64,000 bases of DNA. Source: Anaerostipes caccae L1-92. GTDB taxonomy: Bacteria > Bacillota > Clostridia > Lachnospirales > Lachnospiraceae. The stretch's first letter is position 1. Each line of letters begins with the position of its first letter. Where the stretch lies: NCBI RefSeq assembly GCF_014467075.1, contig NZ_AP023027.1, positions 3,071,001-3,135,000 on the forward strand. Reading direction: 5' to 3'. The translations under genes and the position numbers were made by a program. A model generated the notes under the pieces. That model was not told where the DNA came from and searched no databases. It was given only the letters and a program-made list of their open reading frames with translations. This document shows, one piece after another, positions 9,755 through 17,781 of this stretch.

Positions 9755-11005
9755 ATGAAAGATAAACTATTTACCAGAGATTTTTCTCTGGTAGTGATCG
9801 GACAGATCATTTCTCTGTTCGGCAATTCCATCCTGAGGTTTGCACTTCCTCTGTATCTGTTAAATGAAACAGGGTCCGCATCCCTGTTCGGCATTGTCAC
9901 CGCCTGTTCCTTTATTCCTATGATCCTGCTCTCACCCGCAGGAGGTATAGTTGCGGACCGGATCAACAAAAGAAATATCATGGTCATTCTTGACTATGCA
10001 ACCAGCGCTCTGATCCTGTTGTTTACCGCCGCTCTCGGCCATGTATCCCTGGTGATGCTTTTGGTCATAACCCTTATGATCCTTTATGGCATACAGGGTG
10101 CATACCAGCCGGCAGTCCAGGCAAGCCTTCCGGCTCTGCTGACTCCGGACCGTCTGCTTTCCGGAAATGCAGTCATCAATCAGGTCAATGCTCTGGCCAA
10201 TCTAATCGGTCCGGTGGCCGGCGGAGCCTTATACGGCTTCTACGGAATCCGCCCGATATTATATGTGAGCATCATCTGCTTTATATTTTCTGCCACAATG
10301 GAACTGTTTATCCATATCCCATTTAAAAAGCCAAAAAAGGGAACCAGTGTATTTGCAGTAGTAAAACAGGATCTTTCAGAAAGTTTCCGGTTTATCCGTA
10401 CAGAACAGCCTGTTATAGGGAAAGGAATCCTGATTGTCTGCGCATTTAACTTATTTTTAAGCGCCCTGCTCATCGTAGGCCTGCCTGTGATCATCACACA
10501 GTTTCTCCATATGTCCAGCCAGCTTTATGGGTATGCCCAGGGAGCCTTAGCCCTCGGGGGCCTTTTGGGCGGTATCCTCACCGGAGTCTTTGCAAAACGG
10601 CTGAATATCCAGGGGGTCCATGTTCTGCTCTTGCTCAGCGGAGCGTCTCTCCTTCCAATCGGACTCGTGCTGAATCTGGATGTTCCTCCGATGGCAGCCT
10701 ACATTGTAATCACCCTGTGCAGTTTCTTTATGATGGCCTGCTCCACGATGTTTACCGTGCAGATGCTCTCATTCGTGCAGGCTCTTACACCGCATCATCT
10801 GATCGGCAAAGTCATCTCCTGTATCATGGCACTGTCCATGTGTTCCCAGCCTCTTGGCCAGGCCGTATACGGAGTTCTGTTTGATGTTTTGAAGAGCCAG
10901 TCTTATTTTGCGGTCTACGGTGCCTGCCTGATTTGCTGTCTGATTTCCTGGGAATCCAGAAAAATATTCCGTACTATTCCGCTGGCAGAACCGGCTGCTG
11001 AATAA
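9755..11005 (+). CDS. MFS efflux transporter (MFS_3/enterobactin-exporter-like fold)
   Basis: A 416-aa integral membrane protein with about 12 hydrophobic segments. The N-terminal portion FGNSILRFALPLYLLNETGSA and the loop GGIVADRINKRNIMV match the MFS group that holds macrolide and multidrug exporters. The ATG at 9755 has AAAGGAG 5 nt upstream; an ATG five codons earlier overlaps that Shine-Dalgarno sequence. Paired with the TetR gene, so probably exports a toxic compound whose identity the sequence does not reveal. Confidence 0.85.
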   Translation: MKDKLFTRDFSLVVIGQIISLFGNSILRFALPLYLLNETGSASLFGIVTACSFIPMILLSPAGGIVADRINKRNIMVILDYATSALILLFTAALGHVSLVMLLVITLMILYGIQGAYQPAVQASLPALLTPDRLLSGNAVINQVNALANLIGPVAGGALYGFYGIRPILYVSIICFIFSATMELFIHIPFKKPKKGTSVFAVVKQDLSESFRFIRTEQPVIGKGILIVCAFNLFLSALLIVGLPVIITQFLHMSSQLYGYAQGALALGGLLGGILTGVFAKRLNIQGVHVLLLLSGASLLPIGLVLNLDVPPMAAYIVITLCSFFMMACSTMFTVQMLSFVQALTPHHLIGKVISCIMALSMCSQPLGQAVYGVLFDVLKSQSYFAVYGACLICCLISWESRKIFRTIPLAEPAAE

Positions 11006-11019
11006 AAACTTCATAACTA

Positions 11020-11057
11020 GGAAGAGGAAGCAGTAAAAATAGTCTGCTCCCTCTTCC
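11020..11057. terminator. Hairpin between convergent MFS and sfsA genes
   Basis: GGAAGAGGAAGCAG pairs with CTGCTCCCTCTTCC with one bulge. The U tract is weak on the plus strand, but position between convergent genes supports a shared terminator. Confidence 0.55.
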
Positions 11058-11073
11058 TTATCCGGTGGTTTGT

Positions 11074-11769
11074 TTACAGAATCACCGGAATTTTCTCATC
11101 AATTTCCATTGTGTCCTTTGTTACAAGGCAGTCCAGTGCAAGTATATGCACTCCAGAGTCTGCTGCTTTCCTCAGAGTATCTCCAAAGGCCCTGTGGGTA
11201 CGGTCATTGGGCCTGAAGCAGTGCACGCCTTTCATCTGAATGACGAAGATAATATATGCATCATAACCTTCTTCCACGCAGTGTATGAGTTCCTCTATAT
11301 GCTTGACTCCGCGTTCGGTAGGCGCATCAGGAAACCATGCTGTTCCATCCTCCTCCAGGGTCACTCCTTTTACTTCCACGAAGGCCTCTCTGGTTCCCGC
11401 CATAAGTTCTCCTCCTCTGACAAAGAAATCAAATCTGGAATTTCCATACTTTTTTTCCGCCCTGATCTCTTCTATATAAGGAAAAATCCCTCCCCTTTTC
11501 AGCCATTCTCCCACAGCTTTATTGGGCGCCTGGGAATCCATGTTGATCATTAGATTTCCTTTGCTCACACCAATCAGAGAATACTTTGTCTTTCTCTTAG
11601 GATCGTTATGCTGCTGCAGGTAAACCCTGGCTCCGGGAATCAGCAGTTCCCTGCATCTTCCTGTATTCTTAACATGTGCCTCTTCTTCCTGTCCTCCGAC
11701 GAGTACAATGGCTATAAACCGATTGGGGCGCTTTAAAAATGTACCTGAAATAATATGATCATAATGCAT
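11074..11769 (-). CDS. sfsA: SfsA-family DNA/RNA nuclease-like protein
   Basis: A 231-aa SfsA homologue. The family has an OB-like N-terminal domain and a restriction-endonuclease-like core; its physiological role is unsettled (first named as a sugar-fermentation stimulator). Conserved segments are KNTGRCRELLIPGARVYLQ, SRFDFF, EVKGVTLEEDGTAWFPDAPT and RGVKHIEEL, and the C-terminal FRPND. The start at 11769 (MHYDHIISG) follows AGGAGC; the longer frame upstream has no ribosome binding site. Confidence 0.92.
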   Translation of the reverse strand: MHYDHIISGTFLKRPNRFIAIVLVGGQEEEAHVKNTGRCRELLIPGARVYLQQHNDPKRKTKYSLIGVSKGNLMINMDSQAPNKAVGEWLKRGGIFPYIEEIRAEKKYGNSRFDFFVRGGELMAGTREAFVEVKGVTLEEDGTAWFPDAPTERGVKHIEELIHCVEEGYDAYIIFVIQMKGVHCFRPNDRTHRAFGDTLRKAADSGVHILALDCLVTKDTMEIDEKIPVIL

Positions 11770-11845
11770 GCTCCTGTCTCCTTTTCCGCCCCTAATGATA
11801 ACTTCGGAAGTTTCTGATGTCAATGAAAAAGTTTTTTCAGACAGC

Positions 11846-11900
11846 AAAAAAAGGAAGTCTCAAAACCATAGTTTGCACTTACAGTTTTGAGACTTCCTTT
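11846..11900 (-). terminator. Terminator of the secreted protease gene
   Basis: AAGGAAGTCTCAAAAC pairs perfectly with GTTTTGAGACTTCCTT across a 17-nt loop and is followed by seven U on the minus strand. Confidence 0.85.
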
Positions 11901-11916
11901 ATGACTCCTACGATGA

Positions 11917-12708
11917 TTACATTCTGCTGATCACAGATTGTATGTACTTGTAAGAGCGCGGGCAATTTTTCTTTAAGGAAGACTTGTTCATAGAGTATTC
12001 TTTAAAGCATTCTGCAAAAAACTCCTTGTTGGAGGAAACAGCATACTTTTTATTGTCTCCTTTGAACTTATTCTTCTCTGCTTTGTAGATAGCCTGGAAC
12101 TCTTTGGTTGAATCAGCTCTTCCCTGCCTGTATGCCACGAAATGTCCCACTTCATGGACAAGCACGCGGTCTACGTTGGCTTTCAGGTAAATTCTCTTTC
12201 TGGATGGGCTGAACACTCCGTCTGCTCCCTTTAAGACGGAGGAACGCGGATTCGTTTCAATCGTCATTCCGGTCTTCTTAAATGAATTGATTACCCTTGT
12301 ATCAATGATCCCCTTCAATTGGTTAATGTCAGCACTTCCTGATCTGGCCAGATTTGTCGTCTTTGTTGTAGTCTTCGTCGTAATCGTAGTCTTGACTGTC
12401 TTGCGCTTTGCCTTCATAGTCGTTTTAACTACTGTATTCTGTCGAATGACTTTCTCAACTTTTTTTGAAACACTCTTTGTCAGTTTCTTTGTAGTTTTCA
12501 TTTTCTTTTTTGTGGTTGTCTTTTTTCTGCATACTTTTTTCTTTAACTTATATTTTTTTGTTTTGACTTTTCTGGTTGTGCTGACCTTTACTGAAACCTT
12601 GCTTGATGCTTCGACACTTTTCGAAGCCGGGACCCCCATCCCAACGCCTGCGGCAATCACAATGACCGCTAATGCCACAGCTATCAACTTAGAAACTGCT
12701 TTTTTCAT
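11917..12708 (-). CDS. Secreted PPEP/anthrax-lethal-factor-like zinc metalloprotease
   Basis: A 263-aa exported protein. Residues 1-33 form a signal peptide (MKKAVSKLIAVALAVIVIAA...). About residues 35-125 are an unusual Lys/Thr-rich stretch (KTKKYKLKKKVCRKKTTTKK and similar runs). The C-terminal ATLF-type domain carries the zinc site HEVGH with a downstream EFFAECFKEY, where the Glu would be the third ligand, and a conserved Tyr. The fold is shared with lethal factor and the Pro-Pro endopeptidases such as C. difficile PPEP-1. The ATG at 12708 follows GAGGAGG. Two c-di-GMP riboswitches in the leader indicate c-di-GMP control, as for PPEP-1. Cleavage specificity cannot be read from the sequence. 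Confidence 0.8.
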   Translation of the reverse strand: MKKAVSKLIAVALAVIVIAAGVGMGVPASKSVEASSKVSVKVSTTRKVKTKKYKLKKKVCRKKTTTKKKMKTTKKLTKSVSKKVEKVIRQNTVVKTTMKAKRKTVKTTITTKTTTKTTNLARSGSADINQLKGIIDTRVINSFKKTGMTIETNPRSSVLKGADGVFSPSRKRIYLKANVDRVLVHEVGHFVAYRQGRADSTKEFQAIYKAEKNKFKGDNKKYAVSSNKEFFAECFKEYSMNKSSLKKNCPRSYKYIQSVISRM

Positions 12709-12808
12709 AACTGATGCGCCTCCTCTTATCCCAAGGCACAAATCCGGCGGATGACCGGTGAAAAAGCAGTTCCCTAATCTGTTTTTCAAATCACATGATC
12801 CCCATCAT

Positions 12809-12888
12809 ACGGCAATCGGCTGTCATAATCTGTAATCAGATCTTAGACCCTTGACTTTGTGCCACTGCCTTTTGACAGTTTTACTGAA
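12809..12888 (-). promoter_or_regulatory. c-di-GMP-I (GEMM-I) riboswitch, gene-proximal copy
   Basis: On the minus strand the aptamer core reads GGCAGTGGCACAAAGT, AAGGGTCTAAG, a variable stem, then TATGACAGCCGATTGCC. These are the class I GEMM signatures (A-rich internal segment, GGGUCUAA, AUGACAGCCG closing P1). The first stem is imperfect (CTGTCAAAAGGCAG) compared with the distal copy. Its 3' end is about 100 nt before the start codon. A weak hairpin (AAACAG/CTG with flanking A and U runs) follows, so its expression platform is less obvious. Confidence 0.82.
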
Positions 12889-12972
12889 TATGTAATTGTT
12901 TCATTCATCGCTGTGGATATGAATACCATGTGATGAATACAATCATCCAGCTTTTGAAATACAGAGTGCTTC

Positions 12973-13016
12973 TTTAAAAAGAAAAACCGTCCGTGAAGTT
13001 TCCTTCACAAACGGTT
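12973..13016 (-). terminator. Terminator between the tandem riboswitches
   Basis: AACCGTTTGTGAAGG pairs with TTCACGGACGGTT on the minus strand and is followed by TTTTTCTTTTT. It lies about 60 nt downstream of the distal aptamer and is the likely expression platform of that copy. Confidence 0.8.
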
Positions 13017-13075
13017 GCGCTTACAGCTTCAAATATAAGTCAGATACCTATATTCATACACATTAAATAAATAAT

Positions 13076-13156
13076 GTGGCAACCGGCTGTCATAGTCTTA
13101 TGTAAGACTTTAGACCCTTGGCTTTGTGTCACTGCCTTTCGGCAGCTTTACCGATG
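13076..13156 (-). promoter_or_regulatory. c-di-GMP-I (GEMM-I) riboswitch, promoter-proximal copy
   Basis: The minus strand shows a GAAA-tetraloop stem CTGCCGAAAGGCAG, then TGACACAAAGCC, AAGGGTCTAAAG, stem GTCTTACATAAGAC, and TATGACAGCCGGTTGCC. The P1 strands GGTAA and TTGCC pair. All hallmark elements of the class I cyclic di-GMP aptamer are present. It is followed by an intrinsic terminator and then by a second aptamer in the same leader. Confidence 0.9.
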
Positions 13157-13195
13157 AAAATTTATCCGAGACAAACCACTTTTGTCTACGCTTTA

Positions 13196-13225
13196 ATTAT
13201 AGTCTGCTAATCTCTCTTATGTCAA
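13196..13225 (-). promoter_or_regulatory. Sigma-A promoter of the riboswitch leader
   Basis: Perfect TTGACA (13220-13225) and TATAAT (13196-13201) with an 18-bp spacer on the minus strand. The transcript would carry both riboswitches in a leader of about 480 nt before the protease gene. Confidence 0.85.
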
Positions 13226-13293
13226 GGAATAATATCACCTTTTTTCTTTCCAGCATAATCTATACTATAATCCCCAAGAAAGGAGATATGAGA

Positions 13294-14055
13294 ATGACCA
13301 CTGCCCTTTCCTTAGAGCAGGTTTCCTACTCTTACCATACTATGAAGCAAGAAACTACGGCTCTTTCCTCAATCACTTTTGATGTATTAAGCGGTGAATT
13401 CGTCGCGGTAGTAGGCCCAAGCGGATGCGGAAAATCGACCATGCTGCATTTAATTGCAAAACTGCTCCCTCTGTCTGGCGGCACCATCAAAATCAACGGC
13501 GTACCGATCGAGGAATCCACCGACCATATCGGATATATGCTCCAGAAGGATCAGCTTCTTCCCTGGCGCACTATTTATGAAAATGTTACCCTGGGACTCA
13601 AGATACAAAACATCAAAGATCCGGAGGCATTTGATAAGGTTGACCGTCTGCTGGAACTTTACGGACTCAAAGACTTTAAAAACTCTTATCCGAGCCAGCT
13701 TTCCGGAGGTATGCGCCAGAGGGCTGCTCTGATTCGTACACTCGCCCTGTCCCCGGATATCCTTCTTCTGGATGAACCATTTTCTGCATTGGACTACCAG
13801 ACAAGACTCCGGGTATCCGATGATATAGGCACCATCATAAAAGAGAAGAAAAAAACTGCTCTCCTCGTCACCCATGATCTTTCTGAGGCGATCAGTATGG
13901 CCGACCGTGTCATCGTGCTGTCCAAACGTCCGGGAACTGTCAAGACCATTGTTCCTATTCACCTTACATGTGAGAAAAAAACACCGCAGGCTGCAAGAAA
14001 TGCAGTAGAATTTAAAGATTATTTTAATCAATTATGGAGGGAAATCAATGACTGA
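13294..14055 (+). CDS. ABC transporter ATP-binding protein, SsuB/TauB (NitT/TauT) type
   Basis: A 253-aa ABC ATPase that powers import with the adjacent permease. Walker A GPSGCGKSTM, Q-loop MLQKDQLLPWRTI, signature LSGGMRQR, Walker B ILLLDEPFSALD and the H-loop VTHD are intact. The Q-loop text LQKDQLLPWRT is typical of the nitrate/sulfonate/taurine and hydroxymethylpyrimidine group. ATG at 13294 sits 8 nt after AAAGGAG. The last 8 bp overlap the permease gene. No substrate-binding protein or riboswitch for thiamine is nearby, so the substrate is open. Confidence 0.9.
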   Translation: MTTALSLEQVSYSYHTMKQETTALSSITFDVLSGEFVAVVGPSGCGKSTMLHLIAKLLPLSGGTIKINGVPIEESTDHIGYMLQKDQLLPWRTIYENVTLGLKIQNIKDPEAFDKVDRLLELYGLKDFKNSYPSQLSGGMRQRAALIRTLALSPDILLLDEPFSALDYQTRLRVSDDIGTIIKEKKKTALLVTHDLSEAISMADRVIVLSKRPGTVKTIVPIHLTCEKKTPQAARNAVEFKDYFNQLWREIND

Positions 14056-14848
14056 TCCAATTTCTAAAGAACAGTCCGAGTATTTAAACCAAATACAACG
14101 GAAAAAATATTGGATCCGGGTTGCCCAGGTCCTTCTGCTTCTCCTTCTTTTATTTGCCTGGGAAACAGCGGTTTCAAAAAATATACTGAACGGATTTATT
14201 TTCAGCAGTCCAAGCAGGATCATCCGGTGTTTTTACGGCATGGTAACAGACCATTCCATCTTTCTTCATATTGGGGTTACTCTGGCTGAAACGCTCGTAA
14301 GCTTTGCGCTGATCACTTTATTTTCAGTGCTGATCGCGACTATCTTATGGTGGTTCCCCACGGCTGCCAAGATCATCGACCCATACCTTGTAGTCTTAAA
14401 CAGTCTTCCGAAATCAGCCCTTGCTCCGATCCTGATCGTCTGGCTCGGAAATAATATGAAGACGATCATTATCACCGCCATCTCCATTGCGGTTTTCGGA
14501 AGTATCCTGAATTTATACAGTGGATTTCTCCACGTAGATAAGGAGCGCTTGACACTCATCCGGACTCTCGGAGGAACAAAAAAAGACTGCCTGACCATGG
14601 CAGTCATACCCAGCTGTATTCCATTGCTTTTAAGCATTATGAATGTAAACATCGGGCTTTCTCTTGTAGGTGTGATCATCGGAGAATTTTTGGCAGCACG
14701 CTCCGGCCTTGGATACCTGATCATCTACGGAAGCCAGGTATTTAAAATGGATTGGGTACTAATGTCTATCGTTCTCTTATGCATCATCGCTATGCTTCTG
14801 TACGCCCTGACCGGATTTATAAAGAAAATGTATCAGAGAAAAATCTGA
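14048..14848 (+). CDS. ABC transporter permease, SsuC/TauC type
   Basis: A 266-aa inner membrane permease with about six hydrophobic segments and the BPD permease signature around GGTKKDCLTMAVIPSCIPLL, whose EAA-like loop contacts the ATPase. It overlaps the ATPase gene, so the two are translationally coupled. The C-terminal FLAARSGLGYLIIYGSQ is typical of NitT/TauT permeases. The solute-binding partner is not encoded in the window. Confidence 0.9.
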   Translation: MTDPISKEQSEYLNQIQRKKYWIRVAQVLLLLLLLFAWETAVSKNILNGFIFSSPSRIIRCFYGMVTDHSIFLHIGVTLAETLVSFALITLFSVLIATILWWFPTAAKIIDPYLVVLNSLPKSALAPILIVWLGNNMKTIIITAISIAVFGSILNLYSGFLHVDKERLTLIRTLGGTKKDCLTMAVIPSCIPLLLSIMNVNIGLSLVGVIIGEFLAARSGLGYLIIYGSQVFKMDWVLMSIVLLCIIAMLLYALTGFIKKMYQRKI

Positions 14849-14860
14849 TCCAAAACAAAT

Positions 14861-14910
14861 GAGACCAAAGGAAATCAAACGATCTTTGCCCGTTGATTTC
14901 CGATGATCTC
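14861..14910. terminator. Bidirectional hairpin between permease and GGDEF genes
   Basis: GAAATCAA pairs with TTGATTTC, with an outer ATGAGA/TCTCAT extension, located between convergent genes. No long U tract on either strand. Confidence 0.5.
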
Positions 14911-14913
14911 ATA

Positions 14914-16365
14914 TTATAAATCTTCATCGCTGTCCATCTTGGAGAGCAGTGACTGAAACGGCATGTCTTTTGTCTTCTTATCATAAAATGTATACCGATT
15001 CTTTCCCTTATTTTTAGAGTAATAAAGTGCCTGATCTGCCCTCTTGATCAATACATCAAATTCTGCTCCGTCTTCCGGGAACTGTGCGATCCCTATGCTG
15101 ACCGTTACCGGATATCCATGAAAGCCGTCCTGAATCTTCTGTTCTATCTCTTCTGCCTTTTTGAGTGCCGCATCCTTTCCTCCGATCCCGTTGAGAAAAA
15201 CAATGAACTCGTCTCCCCCAATCCTGCCTACCACATCGGTTGATCTGACACAGCTTTTAATCTTCTCTGCTACGGTCCGCAGCACTTTGTCGCCAAAAGC
15301 ATGACCTTTGCTGTCATTGATCTGTTTAAAGTCATCCAGGTCCAGAAACAGCAGTACGCCTGAAGAATCCCCATTCTCTTTCATAATCTTTAAGATCTTT
15401 TCTTCCAGCCCTTTACGATTATTGATTCCTGTCAAGGCATCATTGTCGGCCGCTTCTTTCCATCGGGAGATTTCTTTCCTGTGCTGATCTATATTGACGA
15501 ATTTCCCTATCAGAGACAAACACATTCCATCGTCCATATCCCAGATAGACTTTATAAAACACTCATACCAAAGATATCCGCTGTCTTTTGTCATCAGCCG
15601 GATCTGTGCACGCATCGTTGTATTGTCCGTACTCAGCCCTTCCAGATTGTTCACCAATACCTGCTTGTCATCGTCATAGATGATATCCGTTCTCCTGATC
15701 TTCCGGCTCACTTCCTCGATCACAGTATCCCGCCCGAATACCTCAAAATATTTTTCTGAAAAAGAAAGCGTATCTGACTTTACATCATAATCAAACATAA
15801 TATCCCCGGAGAGATTTGCCAGCACCCGGTTCTTTTCCCTCTCCAGCTCAAGGAGATACAGCGTCCGAGTAGAAAGGGCATCGATCCGTGTTTTTGTGCC
15901 GGTATCCGCAGAAAGCTGATCCTCTGTATCTTCCTCAGTCAGGTGCTGAAGCTTCCCCATGCTGCTGATCAGTTCCATCCTTATGTACATGGACAAAATA
16001 TTTTTTACTTTTTCCCTGATGATATCGGGGTTAAACGGTTTGATGATGATCTCTTCCGCCCCCATGGAGTATGCCTTCTCCAGAATCTGTTCTGAACCGT
16101 CCACCGTGATGACCACCACCGGGAGATGCTCCAGTACCCCCTTTTCTTTCAGTATCTCCATCAGTACGAAACCGTCCATGACGGGCATGACTAAATCAAG
16201 CAGAACCAAGTCTACTTTTTTCCTCGCATCTAAAATAATATCCAGAGCTTCTTTTCCATTGGCAGCTTCAATAATATAATAATTTTTACAGAAAATCTCA
16301 TTCAAGATTGCTCTGTTTAATTCCACGTCGTCAACGATCAAAAGCGTCCGCTTTTCTGCTTCCAT
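14914..16365 (-). CDS. Response regulator diguanylate cyclase (REC-PAS-GGDEF)
   Basis: Makes c-di-GMP from two GTP. The 483-aa protein has a receiver domain (residues 1-125) with phosphoacceptor Asp in LVLLDLVMPVMDG and Lys in IIKPFNPD. A PAS-like region follows at about residues 190-305, then a GGDEF domain (about 310-465) with an intact RIGGDEF active site. The inhibitory I-site RSTD lies exactly five residues before GGDEF, so product inhibition is expected. It lies 15 bp downstream of an Hpt gene in one operon; phosphotransfer from Hpt to REC is the obvious inference. No histidine kinase is adjacent. The ATG at 16365 follows a GGGGAAAGAGT-type site. Confidence 0.92.
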   Translation of the reverse strand: MEAEKRTLLIVDDVELNRAILNEIFCKNYYIIEAANGKEALDIILDARKKVDLVLLDLVMPVMDGFVLMEILKEKGVLEHLPVVVITVDGSEQILEKAYSMGAEEIIIKPFNPDIIREKVKNILSMYIRMELISSMGKLQHLTEEDTEDQLSADTGTKTRIDALSTRTLYLLELEREKNRVLANLSGDIMFDYDVKSDTLSFSEKYFEVFGRDTVIEEVSRKIRRTDIIYDDDKQVLVNNLEGLSTDNTTMRAQIRLMTKDSGYLWYECFIKSIWDMDDGMCLSLIGKFVNIDQHRKEISRWKEAADNDALTGINNRKGLEEKILKIMKENGDSSGVLLFLDLDDFKQINDSKGHAFGDKVLRTVAEKIKSCVRSTDVVGRIGGDEFIVFLNGIGGKDAALKKAEEIEQKIQDGFHGYPVTVSIGIAQFPEDGAEFDVLIKRADQALYYSKNKGKNRYTFYDKKTKDMPFQSLLSKMDSDEDL

Positions 16366-16380
16366 ACTCTTTCCCCAAAT

Positions 16381-16731
16381 TTAATCCAGCCCGGATATTC
16401 CCTGTACTACCTCTTTGTAAGCTTTCTGCACTTCTGAAAATAATCCATCTGCCTTCTCTGTCTCTTGTTCTCTTATGACGCTGACCAGGTCCGCCGATGC
16501 CTGAAATAGTTTTGAAAAACTCAGATTCGCCGCTACCCCCTTCAATGTATGCGCCGACATTTCCACCTGCGGCCAGTCTTTTGCCTCCATCGCTTCGCAA
16601 AGCCGTCCATAGGTCGGGTCATCCGGAAAATTCTTGACAAACTTCTTTAAAAGATTTTCATTTCCCATAAACCTTCCGATGATAACCGGATAATCTTCGC
16701 CTCTTCCTCTATAAAAGTCTTCTAAATTCAT
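16381..16731 (-). CDS. Histidine phosphotransfer (Hpt) domain protein
   Basis: A 116-aa all-helical single-domain protein with the Hpt core SAHTLKGVAANLSF, in which the His accepts and passes a phosphoryl group in multistep phosphorelays. It is the first gene of a two-gene operon with the REC-GGDEF protein. A hybrid kinase partner must be encoded elsewhere. Confidence 0.88.
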   Translation of the reverse strand: MNLEDFYRGRGEDYPVIIGRFMGNENLLKKFVKNFPDDPTYGRLCEAMEAKDWPQVEMSAHTLKGVAANLSFSKLFQASADLVSVIREQETEKADGLFSEVQKAYKEVVQGISGLD

Positions 16732-16847
16732 ATCGATAGCCCCCTTTTTCTGTCTGATCAGTCTTTTATTTTAATAAGTATTTCTGTTAAATCCGCTTAT
16801 CTTCATGATATAATATAATCAGCCAAATTACTAGGAGGAATTTAAAA

Positions 16848-17753
16848 ATGAAAGCAGATCTTCACTCACATACTGTGCTGTCCGACGGCGCTTTAAACGT
16901 CGACCAGCTGATCTCCCAGGCAAAACGCGTCGGCCTGGATTATATCGCCGTAACAGACCACAATTCCACCCACTCTATTCCCGCTGTACTTGCTCTAGGA
17001 AAAGAACTTGGGATCAATGTCATCCCTGGGGTCGAGATCAACTCTGTTCACGAGGCTTCCGATACAAAACCTCATCTTCTCTGCTACTATCCCGCCGATG
17101 TAAAGAAGCTTCAGAGAAAGCTTGACCGTTATCTGGAATATCAGCGGCAGACGAAGCTTGCCATGTACGAAAAGCTCATGGAAGATTATCCGATCACGAA
17201 AGAACAGCTCTTTGAGGCTGCCCGGAAAAGTACTACCCTGTATGAAGTACATATGATGCAGGTCCTGGCTTCTCTGGGATATACAGGTACCCCTATCGGT
17301 GAACTCCACCAAGAGCTTTTTTCTTCCGGTTCTAAATACAAACTGACCCAGAAGGATCTGACAACACACGAAGCAGTCGGCCTGATCCGATCCTGCGGCG
17401 GTGTCGTAGTCCTGGCCCACCCGGGAGAATATAAAAATCCCATGCTCATGGAGATGCTCATTGAAGAAAAACTCATCGACGGTATCGAACTGAATCATCC
17501 GAGAAATGATGAGCGCACAAAGGACCATGTCAGATCTCTGGCCAAAGAACATGATTTATTTATGACCGGCGGCACGGATTTCCATGGTATATATACTAAG
17601 ACACCTTATCCGATCGGCTCTTTTCTGTGCCCTGAAGAGGGGCTGGAACGTCTCATAGCTGCAGGCAAAGAAGCAAATGAATCCTATCTACACTCCTCCA
17701 GACATGATGATGCTGATACCGCGGACGAAAAAGAAGCAGGAATCCCGGAATAA
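16848..17753 (+). CDS. PHP-domain phosphoesterase
   Basis: A 301-aa metal-dependent phosphoesterase of the PHP superfamily. N-terminal ligands are in DLHSHTVLSDG and VTDHNS, then PGVEINS, and C-terminal VVLAHPGEY and GGTDFHG. Related enzymes (YciV/RnaseAM, TrpH-like) hydrolyse nucleotide 3',5'-bisphosphates or 5' ends of RNA; which of these applies is not clear. ATG follows AGGAGGAA with TATAAT further upstream. A hairpin around the stop codon (GAAGCAGG/CCTGCTTC) likely ends transcription against the convergent MATE gene. Confidence 0.88.
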   Translation: MKADLHSHTVLSDGALNVDQLISQAKRVGLDYIAVTDHNSTHSIPAVLALGKELGINVIPGVEINSVHEASDTKPHLLCYYPADVKKLQRKLDRYLEYQRQTKLAMYEKLMEDYPITKEQLFEAARKSTTLYEVHMMQVLASLGYTGTPIGELHQELFSSGSKYKLTQKDLTTHEAVGLIRSCGGVVVLAHPGEYKNPMLMEMLIEEKLIDGIELNHPRNDERTKDHVRSLAKEHDLFMTGGTDFHGIYTKTPYPIGSFLCPEEGLERLIAAGKEANESYLHSSRHDDADTADEKEAGIPE

Positions 17754-17781
17754 AGGGACCCTGCTTCAGACATTTCATAAT

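Noticed and set aside
12287..12754. A plus-strand 155-codon frame with strongly hydrophobic Val/Phe-rich content.
   Set aside because: It is the antisense shadow of the Lys/Thr-rich part of the secreted protease; Lys and Thr codons read as Phe and Val on the other strand, and there is no ribosome binding site.
13160..13293. A possible TPP riboswitch before the NitT/TauT-type ABC genes.
   Set aside because: Looked for the CTGAGA and ACCTGA-type conserved segments on the plus strand; neither is present. The structured RNA here belongs to the opposite strand and is c-di-GMP type.
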